Counted from the first letter of the stretch, positions 18,377 to 28,129 are shown. The stretch: DNA of 64,000 nt from a bacterium (GCA_905221455.1 CAJNDF010000004.1:98401-162400); one strand, 5' to 3'. Notes: a model not told the origin generated them from the sequence alone. A program made the numbers and translations.

Positions 18377-18382
18377 AAGATT

Positions 18383-19573
18383 TTATTTGACTGCTTCTTT
18401 CAAAGCATATACCTTATCCAAACGTTCCCATGGAAGGTCAACATCTGTACGTCCCATGTGTCCATAAGCCGCTGTTTGACGGTAGATTGGACGTTTAAGA
18501 TCCAACATTTGGATAATTCCTGCAGGACGAAGGTCAAAGATTTGACGAGCCGCTTTTTCAAGCTTGCTTTCAGCTACTGTTCCCGTACCGAAGGTATCGA
18601 TACGAACAGACACAGGTTGCGCAACACCGATAGCATAGGCCAATTGTACTTCTGCCTTCTTAGCCAAACCTGCTGCAACGATATTCTTGGCAATGTAACG
18701 AGCCGCATATGACGCAGAACGATCCACCTTAGTCGCATCCTTACCAGAGAAGGCACCACCACCGTGACGAGAGTAGCCACCGTACGTATCCACGATAATC
18801 TTACGACCAGTCAAACCTGAGTCCCCTTGAGGCCCACCGATTACAAAACGACCAGTTGGATTGATAAAGAATTTTGTTTGCTCATCCAAATAAGAAGCTG
18901 GAATAACTTCTTTGATAACCTTGTTAATCACATCTTGATGAATTTGTTCATTAGTGGCTTCTGGATCGTGCTGAGTAGAAATAACAACTGTATCCACACG
19001 TACTGGACGATCATTCTCATCATACTCAACTGTAACTTGTGATTTAGCATCTGGACGAAGATAACTTATTTCACCAGATTTACGAAGTTCTGCCAAACGA
19101 CGAACCAATTTATGACTGAGTGAAATTGGCAAAGGCATAAGCTCTTCTGTTTCATCAACCGCAAATCCAAACATGAGACCTTGGTCTCCAGCACCAATCA
19201 AGTCAAGTGGATCTTGATCAGCATTTCCACGAACCTCCAAGGCTTCGTTAACACCTTGGGCAATGTCTGGTGACTGCTCAACAAGTGACGGATGAACTCC
19301 CACCGTCTCAGCAGAAAAACCATACTCTGTATTGGTGTAACCAATCTCTGCAATGGTATCACGAACTACACGGTTAATATCCACATAAGCATTTGTAGAA
19401 ATTTCACCAAAAACGTGGACTGAACCAGTATAGACAGCTGTCTCAGCAGCAACGTGCGCCTCTGGATCCTTGGCTAAAATAGCATCCAAAATCGCATCTG
19501 AAATTTGGTCTGCAATCTTATCTGGATGCCCCTCAGATACAGATTCAGACGTGAATAATTTACGTTCTGACAT
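18383..19573 (-). CDS. metK: S-adenosylmethionine synthetase
   Basis: Makes S-adenosylmethionine from methionine and ATP. The 396-residue protein has [17 protein letters not shown] near the N-terminus, [10 protein letters not shown], and [17 protein letters not shown], all family hallmarks. Its ribosome-binding site is an unusually strong GGGGGG that also forms part of a SAM-responsive leader. Confidence 0.96.
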   Translation of the reverse strand: MSERKLFTSESVSEGHPDKIADQISDAILDAILAKDPEAHVAAETAVYTGSVHVFGEISTNAYVDINRVVRDTIAEIGYTNTEYGFSAETVGVHPSLVEQSPDIAQGVNEALEVRGNADQDPLDLIGAGDQGLMFGFAVDETEELMPLPISLSHKLVRRLAELRKSGEISYLRPDAKSQVTVEYDENDRPVRVDTVVISTQHDPEATNEQIHQDVINKVIKEVIPASYLDEQTKFFINPTGRFVIGGPQGDSGLTGRKIIVDTYGGYSRHGGGAFSGKDATKVDRSASYAARYIAKNIVAAGLAKKAEVQLAYAIGVAQPVSVRIDTFGTGTVAESKLEKAARQIFDLRPAGIIQMLDLKRPIYRQTAAYGHMGRTDVDLPWERLDKVYALKEAVK

Positions 19574-19676
19574 AAAAATGTCCCCCCTTAAAAATAGTGT
19601 TATAGAGTTACAAAGTACTGATAGGAAAACTCTTAGTTATAAATACCTACCATCTTATCGGGACTATATAACTCCA
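19574..19676 (-). promoter_or_regulatory. SMK box (SAM-III) riboswitch of metK
   Basis: The leader carries the pieces of the lactic-acid-bacterial SMK box: a GTCCC anti-Shine-Dalgarno, the AAGATGGTAGG segment, the CTTTGTAAC segment, and the GGGGGGAC ribosome-binding site next to the metK ATG. GTCCC and GGGGGGAC can pair when SAM is bound, blocking translation. Identified by its resemblance to the Enterococcus element; the linker lengths differ. Confidence 0.78.
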
Positions 19677-19678
19677 TC

Positions 19679-19684
19679 ATTATA
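19679..19684 (-). promoter_or_regulatory. -10 element of metK
   Basis: A perfect TATAAT on the minus strand placed just upstream of the SMK box. A weak CTGCAA lies 17 bp upstream as a possible -35. Confidence 0.6.
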
Positions 19685-19754
19685 TCATTTTTTAGCGCAA
19701 TTTGCAGTCTTTAATGTAGTGTTCACTTTAGATATTTCGTTCTTATAGATTAAT

Positions 19755-19784
19755 TAAAAAAAGTTGGAGCTCAGTACTCCAACA
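19755..19784 (-). terminator. Terminator of the DEAD-box helicase gene
   Basis: GTTGGAG / CTCCAAC stem followed on the minus strand by eight T residues, at the end of the helicase gene. Confidence 0.88.
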
Positions 19785-19790
19785 ATTGCC

Positions 19791-21134
19791 TTAAAATGTT
19801 TGGCGTTTTGCTTTACGCTCGGCACGACCACGAGCACGATTTTCAGCACGCTTGGTCTTGCGGCGTTTTTCATCAACCGCCCATTGAATTTTCTTCTTAT
19901 ATCCTGGTTTGACTTTTTTCTTTTTCTTTTTAACCAAGCCAATCATTTCAATATCAAGCTTATCTTGTTTTTTCTCACGATTTGCACGACGATCACGGTC
20001 ATAGGTATCTTGAAATTCTCCATCTTTAACCACTTTCGGAGTAAACTTGATTCCCAATTTCTCCAACTCACGGATATCCGAGTCATCACTTGGCTGATAA
20101 AGAGTGATAGCTGTACCTGGTAGGCCATTGCGTCCGGTACGACCAACACGGTGCACAAAGAAAGATAGGTCTTGCGGAATGGCATCATTGATGACATGAC
20201 TAACACCTTCAATATCAATTCCACGCGCTGCCAAATCTGTTGCGACAATATACTCAAAATCCAGATTTTTCACCTGGTTCATGATACGTTTGCGTTCACG
20301 AGGGGCAATATCTCCATGGATTTTTGCAACCTTCAAGCCTTGAGCAGTCAGATATGAATGCAATTCATCAGCACGCGTTTTAGTATTAACAAAAATCATT
20401 GCTAAATAAGGTTGCATCAACTGAGTCAATTGATAAATTTGAGCATTCTTGTCACGTCCCTTGGTAGAAATCAACCAATTATCAATGGTGTCAGAAATAA
20501 CCGTTTTGGTCTTGATTTTCTCCATAACAGGATTTGACAAGTATTTTTTCAAGAATGGTTGCAACTTTTGTGGAATAGTCGCTGAGAAGACCATGAATTG
20601 CAGTTCTTTTGGAAGACTACCAGCAATCTTATCAACAGTTTCCAAGAATCCCATATCCAAGGTCATGTCTGCCTCATCGACCACAAAGGTCTTGGCCTTG
20701 TGAATAGCCAGATCACCAGACTTAACCAAGTCGTAGATACGGCCCGGCGTTCCAATAACAATATGAGGCTGATTGCTTGCCAATTTCTCAATTTGGCGAG
20801 CCTTATCCGTACCACCCACATAATTAACCACACGAACTTCCACTTCTGAGTGGGCAGCAATCTGACGGGCTGCTTGGTAAATTTGAGTAGCCAACTCACG
20901 GCTCGGTGCAGTAATGACTGCTTGCACACTATCGCTAGCTTCATCTAATTGCTGGAAAATCGGTAACAAGAAAGTATGAGTTTTACCTGAACCTGTTTTT
21001 GATTCACCTACTAGGTCACGACCTGCCAAAACAATAGGAATTAACTTATCTTGTACCTCTGTTGGAGTTGTAAATTTCAACTCCTGCAAGGCTTCTCTAA
21101 TATAGTTTTTAAATTGAAATTTCGTAAATGACAT
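19791..21134 (-). CDS. DEAD-box ATP-dependent RNA helicase
   Basis: A 447-residue RNA helicase with all core motifs: Q-motif start, motif I SKTGSGKTH, Ia PSRELATQ, II DEAD in VVDEADMTLD, III SAT, V ATDLAARGID and VI HRVGRTGR. The C-terminus (residues about 375-447) is a strongly basic Lys/Arg-rich tail suited to RNA binding. It is likely of the CshB/cold-shock type. The exact paralogue cannot be fixed here. Confidence 0.93.
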   Translation of the reverse strand: MSFTKFQFKNYIREALQELKFTTPTEVQDKLIPIVLAGRDLVGESKTGSGKTHTFLLPIFQQLDEASDSVQAVITAPSRELATQIYQAARQIAAHSEVEVRVVNYVGGTDKARQIEKLASNQPHIVIGTPGRIYDLVKSGDLAIHKAKTFVVDEADMTLDMGFLETVDKIAGSLPKELQFMVFSATIPQKLQPFLKKYLSNPVMEKIKTKTVISDTIDNWLISTKGRDKNAQIYQLTQLMQPYLAMIFVNTKTRADELHSYLTAQGLKVAKIHGDIAPRERKRIMNQVKNLDFEYIVATDLAARGIDIEGVSHVINDAIPQDLSFFVHRVGRTGRNGLPGTAITLYQPSDDSDIRELEKLGIKFTPKVVKDGEFQDTYDRDRRANREKKQDKLDIEMIGLVKKKKKKVKPGYKKKIQWAVDEKRRKTKRAENRARGRAERKAKRQTF

Positions 21135-21233
21135 AATATCCTCGCTTCTATCTATCCTATCAATTATACCATATTTTATTTCATTTCAGTAGTCTCACTT
21201 ATAGAGCTTACTTGCAGTAGCTTTTCTAGTCAG

Positions 21234-21262
21234 AAAAAGGCTGGAATTTGAGAATGCCAACC
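21234..21262 (-). terminator. Terminator of the EEP-family gene
   Basis: GGTTGG / CCAGCC stem on the minus strand followed by TTTTTC, just past the stop codon at 21275. Confidence 0.75.
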
Positions 21263-21274
21263 TCTTTTCAGTTA

Positions 21275-22090
21275 TTATTTCCAATTTAAAATAGCTTTCA
21301 AGCCATAGTGGTCACTGACTTGTGGACTCTTGTTACCATCAAATACGACATGTAAATTTTCCACCGCTAACTCTTTGGTAGTAAAGACATAATCGATTCG
21401 AAGGGGTTCAGTGTTCCCTTTCCAGCCATCAATTTCTGGTGGAACGGTATAGCTACCGCTTTTCTCTTGAGCAACTTCAAAAGCGTCTTGTAAGCCTAAT
21501 GGACTAGCTAAAATAGCTTGGTAGCCTTCCTGACCTGCTGGATTGTTGAAATCTCCAGCTAGCAAAAGTGGCTTGTTCAATTCTTTCAAGACAGCCTCAA
21601 ATCGTGCCCATTCTTCTTGGAACCCTTTATTCCACCAAGAAAGGTGGACACTAGCAACTGCAAGCTCCTTACCATCGACTACAGTTTCAGCCAAGGCAAC
21701 GCGACGAGTATGATAGTCTGTTGGATCATCCACATCTGAAACCAAAATTTCTCTAGCTTCAATCGGTGTTTTAGACAAGATAGCCACACCTTCGTGGTAG
21801 CGATCATAACCGATATGGTTATAAGCCCAAGTCCAGTAGTAATTTTTCCCTTGCTCAGACAACTTTTCAACCAAGAGTCTAACATAGTGGTCTTGGTGAA
21901 TAGGCTCAGCTGCTGGCAAAGCTTGATAAAGATCATTAACCTCCACCTCTGGCGAAGTGATTTCCTGATTGATTTCTTGGAAACAAATCAAATCATAGTC
22001 CTTTTCAAGAATATCTTCAAGCAATAGATGGAATTTTTCCTCAGCTTCTTTTTCCATCCAGCTATGAGTATTGAGTGTTAAAAATTTCAT
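21275..22090 (-). CDS. Endonuclease/exonuclease/phosphatase-family protein
   Basis: A 271-residue enzyme of the EEP (DNase I-like / sphingomyelinase-like) superfamily. The ordered active-site elements are seen: LTLNTHSW at the start, the metal-binding Glu in CFQEIN, the HLSWWN and AGDFNNPA motifs, and the terminal SDHYGLKA histidine. No signal peptide, so it acts in the cytoplasm. The substrate (nucleic acid or a phosphoester) is not apparent. Confidence 0.85.
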   Translation of the reverse strand: MKFLTLNTHSWMEKEAEEKFHLLLEDILEKDYDLICFQEINQEITSPEVEVNDLYQALPAAEPIHQDHYVRLLVEKLSEQGKNYYWTWAYNHIGYDRYHEGVAILSKTPIEAREILVSDVDDPTDYHTRRVALAETVVDGKELAVASVHLSWWNKGFQEEWARFEAVLKELNKPLLLAGDFNNPAGQEGYQAILASPLGLQDAFEVAQEKSGSYTVPPEIDGWKGNTEPLRIDYVFTTKELAVENLHVVFDGNKSPQVSDHYGLKAILNWK

Positions 22091-22099
22091 GCTTTTCTC

Positions 22100-22134
22100 C
22101 CAAAATAAGAGGTTGGAATACAGCTTCCAACCTC
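22100..22134 (-). terminator. Terminator of ptsG
   Basis: A perfect 10-bp stem, GAGGTTGGAA / TTCCAACCTC, right after the ptsG stop, followed on the minus strand by TTATTTT. Confidence 0.8.
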
Positions 22135-22141
22135 AAGTATA

Positions 22142-24322
22142 TTACAATTCTACTTTAGCAACTGCTGTTTTAGCTGCAAGAGAACCTGTTTTTTCTAATT
22201 TAACTGATTTAATTGCATCACCATTTGTGAAGACAACTACTGTTGAAGTTTCACGTCCTGCTGCACGGATAGCATCCAAGTCAGCTGTGACAAGGAGATC
22301 TCCTGCTGCAACTTTTTGTCCTTCAGCAACATGAACTGTAAATGGTTTACCTTCAAGACTTACTGTGTCCAAACCAATGTGAACCAATACTTCAAGACCT
22401 GCTTCAGTCACAATACCAAGAGCATGTTTTGTTGGGAAGATGCTTGATACAGTACCTGAAACTGGAGATACAATGTTTCCATTTGCAGGTTCTACTGCAA
22501 ATCCATCACCCATCATTTTTTGAGCAAATACTGGATCTTTTACTTGTTCCAAAGCAACAACTTGACCGTCTGCTACTGAGTAAACTTCCTCAGTAAGACC
22601 TTTGAAGTGAACAGCGTTTTGTTGCGCTTCTGTCATTTGACTTGGAAGAGTTTCAGGAATGACTTCACCTGAATCAAGGATATCTTGGATATCAGATTTC
22701 AATACGTCAGCTTTTGGTCCGTAGATAGCTTGAACCCCTTGTCCTTTCATGACAAGACCCATAGCTCCTTCTGCTTTCCATTGCTCTGCATTTCCTACTT
22801 TATCTGCATCTTTAACAGTTACACGAAGACGAGTCATACATGCGTCAACATCAACGATGTTTGCACGTCCACCAAGAAGGTTAATAATGTTTACAGCTTG
22901 AGAACCAGCTGCAACTTTCACTTCACTGCTAGCTTCTTCTGAACCTTCAGCAGTTTCGTAGTTTCCGTTACGCCCTGGAGTTGCGTAGTTGAATTTTTGA
23001 ATCATGAAGTTTGCAATAAAGTACATGATTACGGCAAAGAGAACAGTTACCCAAACGAAGTTAACGATATCCATACCGATACCAGCACTGATTGCAATAG
23101 GTGTACGAGTTAAGAACTCGATTGAACCGAATGAGTGCATACGTAGGTTTACAACGTCAGCCATAGCGAAGGCAGCACCTTGAACAAGTGAGTAAACAAG
23201 ATACATAGGTGTTGCGATGAACATGAACATGTATTCGATTGGTTCAGTAACCCCTGTCAAGAATGTTGCAAGAGCTGTCGCAATCATCATACCTTTGTAT
23301 TTGTGTTTTTTGTCAGCATCAACATTACGGTAGATAGCGACGATCACACCCATCAAGATACCGAATGAACCAATCATTTGTCCAACTTTGAAACGAGCTG
23401 GATGTACTGTATCTAACAAGTGTTGGTATTGAGTTGCATCAGTACCTTTAAGGTTTACAAGGTCTGTTACCCATGCAAGCCATAGTGGGTCTTGACCAAA
23501 TACTTGAGTACCTTTAGCTGCACCAGTTAAAATGTCATAAGTACCACCAAGAGCTGTGTAGTTCATTGGGATAGTCAACATATGGTGAAGACCAAATGGC
23601 AAGAGCAAACGTTCCAAAGTACCATACAAGAATGGTGCAAGGATTGGTGCAGTTTCTTGTGAGTTGGCAATCCAGATACCAAAGCTATTGATACCTGTTT
23701 GAACTACTGGCCAGAAGGCAGCAAGTAGAATTGCAGCGATTGCTGAACGAAGAATAACTACAAATGGTACGAAACGTTTCCCGTTGAAGAATGAAAGTGC
23801 ATCAGGAAGTTTACGGAAGTTGTAGTATTTGTTGTAAGCAGTTGCCCCTACAAAACCTGAGATGATCCCTACGAATACACCCATGTTCAAGGCTGGAGCT
23901 TCAAGAACACTGATAAAGTAATCAGCAACTTTGATTGAACCACCAAAGAGAGTAGTTACCATAGCATCTGGATTTTTCAACATATCGCCTGATACACCAA
24001 AGATTGTACCAGTGATACGGTTAATCAAGATGAAGGCAAGACCAGCAGCGAAAGCACCACCAGCACGTTCTTTAGCCCAGCTTCCTCCAATGGCTAGGGC
24101 AAACAAAATGTGAAGGTTACCGATAACCCCCCAACCGATTTGCTCAAGAATTCCACCTGTGATTACAAGTGGTGCAAAGGTTGGGTTAATCATCACGATA
24201 GACTTACCGATTGAAATCATCAAACCAGCAGCCGGCATAACCGCGATAACCACCATCAAAGCCTTACCGAATTTTTGCCAAAATTCGAAAGACAAGACAT
24301 TTTTGAATGTATCTTTCATCAT
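22142..24322 (-). CDS. ptsG: Glucose-specific PTS enzyme IICBA
   Basis: A single-chain 726-residue phosphotransferase permease that imports and phosphorylates glucose. Order: EIIC membrane domain (residues about 1-440, with the LLPFGLHHML segment), EIIB with the phosphorylated cysteine in VDACMTRLRV near residue 500, and EIIA with the phospho-histidine in LVHIGLDT near residue 645. Two consecutive ATG codons could start it; both fit the AAAGGAG site. A strong palindrome containing cre-like halves lies in its leader. Confidence 0.94.
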   Translation of the reverse strand: MMKDTFKNVLSFEFWQKFGKALMVVIAVMPAAGLMISIGKSIVMINPTFAPLVITGGILEQIGWGVIGNLHILFALAIGGSWAKERAGGAFAAGLAFILINRITGTIFGVSGDMLKNPDAMVTTLFGGSIKVADYFISVLEAPALNMGVFVGIISGFVGATAYNKYYNFRKLPDALSFFNGKRFVPFVVILRSAIAAILLAAFWPVVQTGINSFGIWIANSQETAPILAPFLYGTLERLLLPFGLHHMLTIPMNYTALGGTYDILTGAAKGTQVFGQDPLWLAWVTDLVNLKGTDATQYQHLLDTVHPARFKVGQMIGSFGILMGVIVAIYRNVDADKKHKYKGMMIATALATFLTGVTEPIEYMFMFIATPMYLVYSLVQGAAFAMADVVNLRMHSFGSIEFLTRTPIAISAGIGMDIVNFVWVTVLFAVIMYFIANFMIQKFNYATPGRNGNYETAEGSEEASSEVKVAAGSQAVNIINLLGGRANIVDVDACMTRLRVTVKDADKVGNAEQWKAEGAMGLVMKGQGVQAIYGPKADVLKSDIQDILDSGEVIPETLPSQMTEAQQNAVHFKGLTEEVYSVADGQVVALEQVKDPVFAQKMMGDGFAVEPANGNIVSPVSGTVSSIFPTKHALGIVTEAGLEVLVHIGLDTVSLEGKPFTVHVAEGQKVAAGDLLVTADLDAIRAAGRETSTVVVFTNGDAIKSVKLEKTGSLAAKTAVAKVEL

Positions 24323-24347
24323 TCAAATCTCCTTTATTTTTATTTAG

Positions 24348-24372
24348 GCAAACGTTTTACGAAAACGTTTGC
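24348..24372 (-). promoter_or_regulatory. 25-bp perfect palindrome (double cre-like) before ptsG
   Basis: An 11-bp arm GCAAACGTTTT and its exact reverse complement are separated by three bases, ending 25 bp before the ptsG start. Each half resembles a CcpA cre core. It lies downstream of the presumed transcription start, so it could act as a roadblock operator or an RNA hairpin. Confidence 0.65.
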
Positions 24373-24387
24373 ACCTTCTATGATTTA

Positions 24388-24415
24388 ATTATACCACTTT
24401 AATTTTTTTTGTAAA
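24388..24415 (-). promoter_or_regulatory. ptsG promoter
   Basis: On the minus strand TTTACA and TATAAT separated by 16 bp. The -35 box belongs to a TGTAAA/TTTACA inverted repeat. Confidence 0.65.
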
Positions 24416-24460
24416 GGCTTTTACAAAAAAAATTACACTTTTTTCTAAAATTCTTGTAGT

Positions 24461-24486
24461 AAAAAAGGAGATATTAAAATCTCCTC
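24461..24486 (-). terminator. Terminator of ftsEX
   Basis: GGAGAT / ATCTCC stem followed by six T residues on the minus strand, 20 bp past the ftsX stop. Confidence 0.85.
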
Positions 24487-24506
24487 AAATATACATCTAT
24501 TCAAAT

Positions 24507-25433
24507 TTAAATTTTTAAGAATCGACGCATTGAAATTCCTGATCCCAGTGAACCGATGAAAATCCCAATCACAAATAATAGGGCAATCATCAGAGGAGTA
24601 AATACCTCTGGCGCAATCATAGAAAGATTTTGACCTACCAATGACTTATTGACAGATTGGTAAACCATTCGATAAACAATAAAGACCAACACTGATGGCG
24701 CAGTTGCTCCAAGTAAACCAATGAAGGCACCTTCAAGTAAGAAAGGTCCACGGATATAACTGTTCTTAGCACCAACCAAGCGCATGATTTGAATTTCACG
24801 ACTGCGGGAAATAATGGTGATACGAATGGTATTTGAAATCAAGAAAACTGCAATGAAAATCAAAAGTCCTGCAATAACTAATCCCCAAACACGGATAAAT
24901 GATGCTAGTTGGAATAGGCGTTCTGTATTGGCACCACCATCCTGAACCTCAGACACACCTTCAATTTTTTTAGCATCTTCAGCCACAGTTTTTACATCAC
25001 TTGGCGCTTTGGTATCAACGATATAGGCATCATAGAGGGGGTTGGCATCTCCTTCGAAGATTTTCCAGTTGTCACCCATTGTCTCGGTTAATTTTTCATA
25101 TTGTTCCTCTTTACTTGAAAAGGTAACACTTTTAACAGTAGACATCCCCTTCAAGGCATTGTATACCTTATGGTAGTCATTATTTGTAACAGTTTGACCT
25201 TCTTTTTCAATAGTCTCACTATTATCAGCTACATCCTTACGAATATAAACCATCACCCGAACATTATTTTCAATATCTGTAGCTAGTTTCGCTGTATTGA
25301 AAATAACAGAAGCAAATATGGCAACCAAGGTCAAAGTAATCATGACTGAGCTGACAGCAGCCACTGTCATCCAACCATTTCGTTTCAAACTTTTTAGTGA
25401 TTCAAATAAATGGCGAAAAAATCTACTAATCAT
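24507..25433 (-). CDS. ftsX: Cell-division protein FtsX
   Basis: The 308-residue membrane partner of FtsE, activating peptidoglycan hydrolases (PcsB in pneumococcus) during division. The start MISRFFRHL overlaps the end of ftsE by 8 bp; the 21 codons upstream belong to ftsE in another frame. There are four membrane helices: one near residues 22-45, a large extracellular loop to about 170, then three C-terminal helices. The SRSREIQIMRLVGAKNSYIR segment is the conserved cytoplasmic loop. Confidence 0.94.
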   Translation of the reverse strand: MISRFFRHLFESLKSLKRNGWMTVAAVSSVMITLTLVAIFASVIFNTAKLATDIENNVRVMVYIRKDVADNSETIEKEGQTVTNNDYHKVYNALKGMSTVKSVTFSSKEEQYEKLTETMGDNWKIFEGDANPLYDAYIVDTKAPSDVKTVAEDAKKIEGVSEVQDGGANTERLFQLASFIRVWGLVIAGLLIFIAVFLISNTIRITIISRSREIQIMRLVGAKNSYIRGPFLLEGAFIGLLGATAPSVLVFIVYRMVYQSVNKSLVGQNLSMIAPEVFTPLMIALLFVIGIFIGSLGSGISMRRFLKI

Positions 25434-26118
25434 CGTATCCATACTCTCCTTTTGATTCGTCACGAACGACACGGCCATTTTCAATGGCAATGACACGGTG
25501 GCGCAAGGTATTTACAATCTGGCTATTATGAGTCGCCATTAAAATAGTTGTCCCTTGTAGGTTAATCCGTTCCAAGAGATTCATAATTTCCCATGAATTA
25601 TCTGGGTCCAAGTTTCCTGTTGGTTCATCGGCTATCAATACTTTGGGATTGTTTACAATAGCACGCGCAATCGCAATCCGCTGTTGCTCTCCACCTGAGA
25701 GCTCATTTGGGAAAGAACGAACCTTATGCTTCAATCCAACCAAATCCAAAACTTCCATCACACGTTTTTTGATATTACGGCGATTTTCTCCGATTACTTC
25801 CATAGCGTAAGCAATATTTTCATAGACCGTTTTCTTTGGCAAGAGTTTATAGTCTTGGAAGACAACCCCAACACTACGACGTAGAAGCGGGACATCTTTC
25901 TTTTTAATCTTAACCAGATTAAAACCAGCAACTGATAGACTTCCTTTATCGATTTTTACTTCACGATATAGAGAACGAATAAAGGTTGACTTCCCTGCTC
26001 CTGAAGGTCCTACGATGTAAGCAAATTCCCCTGGTTGAACACTGACCGAAACACCGCGTAGAGCAGTCGTTCCGTTGTCGTATTTTTTGACGACATCTCT
26101 CATTTCAATGATTGACAT
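25426..26118 (-). CDS. ftsE: Cell-division ATPase FtsE
   Basis: A 230-residue ABC ATPase that powers FtsX. Walker A GPSGAGKST, signature ELSGGEQQR and Walker B DEPTGNLDPD are intact. It sits 17 bp downstream of prfB, and overlaps ftsX, the classic prfB-ftsE-ftsX arrangement of Gram-positive bacteria. Confidence 0.95.
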   Translation of the reverse strand: MSIIEMRDVVKKYDNGTTALRGVSVSVQPGEFAYIVGPSGAGKSTFIRSLYREVKIDKGSLSVAGFNLVKIKKKDVPLLRRSVGVVFQDYKLLPKKTVYENIAYAMEVIGENRRNIKKRVMEVLDLVGLKHKVRSFPNELSGGEQQRIAIARAIVNNPKVLIADEPTGNLDPDNSWEIMNLLERINLQGTTILMATHNSQIVNTLRHRVIAIENGRVVRDESKGEYGYDD

Positions 26119-26135
26119 GTGACTTCCTTTCTATC

Positions 26136-27231
26136 TTAGCTGATTCGCCACTTGAGATAGGCATCGATAAAACCATCTAGGTCCCCATCCATAACCTTAT
26201 CTACCTGAGCAACCTCAAAGCTAGTTCGGTGATCTTTTACCATAGTATAAGGTGTGAAAACATAAGAACGGATTTGGCTTCCCCATGTGATTTCCTTTTT
26301 CTCACCTTTGAGGGAATCAACTTCCGCAGCTTTCTTTTCTTGCTCCATTTGATAGAGCTTAGCCTGCAACATCTTCATGGCACGATCTCTATTTCCATAC
26401 TGGGTACGATCCACTGTTGATTGGACAACAATTCCAGTTGGAATGTGGGTCAAACGCACACCTGTTGAAACCTTATTGACGTTTTGTCCACCGGCACCAC
26501 CTGAACGGAAGGTATCCATCTTGATATCATCTTCCCGGATTTCCACTTCAATGGTATCATCCAACTCCGGCATCACTTCTACAGATGTGAAAGAGGTATG
26601 GCGACGTTTGGCAGAGTCAAATGGCGAGATACGGACCAAACGGTGAACTCCCATTTCCGACTTGAGAAGGCCATAGGCATTAGGCCCTTCAAATGATAAG
26701 GTTACTGACTTGATACCAGCCTCATCACCTGCTTGATAATCCAATACTTCCACTTTAAAGCCTTTAGCATTACCATAACGAGTGTACATACGAAGTAACA
26801 TATCTCCCCAGTCCTGAGCCTCTGTACCACCAGAACCTGGATGGATTTCCAAGATGGCATTATTATGGTCATAAGGTTCTGACAAGAGAAGGGTCATCTC
26901 GTAACTGGTCATCATCTTATCAAGTTCTGACAACTGTTCAACCAATTCTTCATGCACCGACTCATCTTCAGCTAAAAAGTCTAATAAAATTTCGACTTCA
27001 TCCTGCAACTCTTCCATTTTGTGGAAGGTATTGTAGGTGTTTTTTAATTCATTTAATTCTTGCGACGTTTTTTGGGCCGCGATATTATCGTTCCAAAAAT
27101 CAGGTTCTGTCATCTTGTTTTCCAAGATGGCAATCTCTTCCTCTAAGCCTTCGAGGTCAAAGAGACCCCCTGAAAGAAGCTAATTTTTCACGATTTGCAT
27201 CAATTTTCTGACGAATTTCTGAAATGTCCAT
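26136..27231 (-). CDS. prfB: Peptide chain release factor 2, with programmed +1 frameshift
   Basis: Recognises UGA and UAA stop codons. The true gene begins at the ATG at 27231, reads 24 codons to an in-frame TGA (27159-27157), and continues in the +1 frame for 340 codons, making 364 residues. The shift site has the classic form: AGGGGG, then CTT TGA C. When RF2 is scarce the ribosome slips and makes more. Domain motifs SPF (RISPFDSAK) and GGQ ([10 protein letters not shown]) confirm RF2. Anyone reading only the longest frame would truncate the N-terminus. Confidence 0.96.
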
Positions 27232-27312
27232 AAATACTCCTTTTTTACATCATTTCATTATAGCATATTTTATCATTTCTTTCCATCTTTTGCTCTAATC
27301 CCTTATTACACG

Positions 27313-27335
27313 TAAAAAGAAGCCTTTCGGCTTCC
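27313..27335 (-). terminator. Terminator of the CBS-ACT gene
   Basis: Tight AGAAGCC / GGCTTC hairpin with a TTTC loop, then a T-rich run on the minus strand. Confidence 0.85.
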
Positions 27336-27339
27336 CTTC

Positions 27340-27996
27340 TTACAAGACTTTTGCTGAAGTACGAGTGATTTCTTCTACTTGAATATTCTCTGATTCAAAT
27401 TTTTCTTTCAAGGCTGGTAAATCAATTGATCCATCGATTTGAACTTCGATAATCACCTTACCATCTTTACGCGGAATATTGACTGTATGCGAGATATTCA
27501 AATTTTCTTCTACAATCAAAGAAACAATTTTTCCAAGAACACCAACTTCATTTTCCGTAACAAAGCGTACACGAATCCCTTCTTCGCCATAACCTGCAAT
27601 TTCAAGAAAGGCTTGAAAAACGTCACGGTCCGTAATAACCCCATAGACTTGATGATTATCTACTACAGGAAGAATACCAATCTTATTTTTCAACATCAGA
27701 TAAGTTGCATCCTCTAGACTGGCATAGCCTGAAACAGTGACAACATCGCGAATCATGACATCTTTTACTTTTGTCTTATTTAGAAGATAATTCATCTCAT
27801 AGATAGAAAGACTTGTTGCCTTGGATGGACTTGCTTGGGCAATGGTGCCCTCAGTCACCAAACCAACCAATTGATCATTTTCGATAACAGGCAAGCGGTG
27901 TAATCCTTGCTCTCTCATCAAATCTGCTGCATGAGATACTGTTGTATCTGGACTAATATAAACTACCTTGCGGGTCATAAAATCTTTAACTGCCAT
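27340..27996 (-). CDS. CBS-pair and ACT-domain protein, AcuB-like
   Basis: A 218-residue regulatory protein with two CBS motifs (about residues 1-60 and 75-130) and an ACT-like segment in the C-terminal 75 residues. It resembles AcuB of Bacillus. Such proteins bind adenine nucleotides and small ligands; no enzyme domain is attached. It stands alone with its own terminator, so its partner is not visible from context. Confidence 0.83.
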   Translation of the reverse strand: MAVKDFMTRKVVYISPDTTVSHAADLMREQGLHRLPVIENDQLVGLVTEGTIAQASPSKATSLSIYEMNYLLNKTKVKDVMIRDVVTVSGYASLEDATYLMLKNKIGILPVVDNHQVYGVITDRDVFQAFLEIAGYGEEGIRVRFVTENEVGVLGKIVSLIVEENLNISHTVNIPRKDGKVIIEVQIDGSIDLPALKEKFESENIQVEEITRTSAKVL

Positions 27997-28102
27997 GAGA
28001 CTTCTCCTTTTCTATTCTTATCCCTATTATACAATCTTTTTGTAAATCTATCAAACGCTTACATTTCTTTTTCAAAATTCTGAAAAGTATGAATAAGCTA
28101 TC

Positions 28103-28127
28103 AAAAAGAGCTCTAAAATCGAGCTCT
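28103..28127 (-). terminator. Terminator of the liv operon
   Basis: Perfect AGAGCTC / GAGCTCT stem followed by TTTTTGA on the minus strand. It lies about 175 bp beyond the livF stop, leaving a structured 3' untranslated region between. Confidence 0.85.
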
Positions 28128-28129
28128 GT

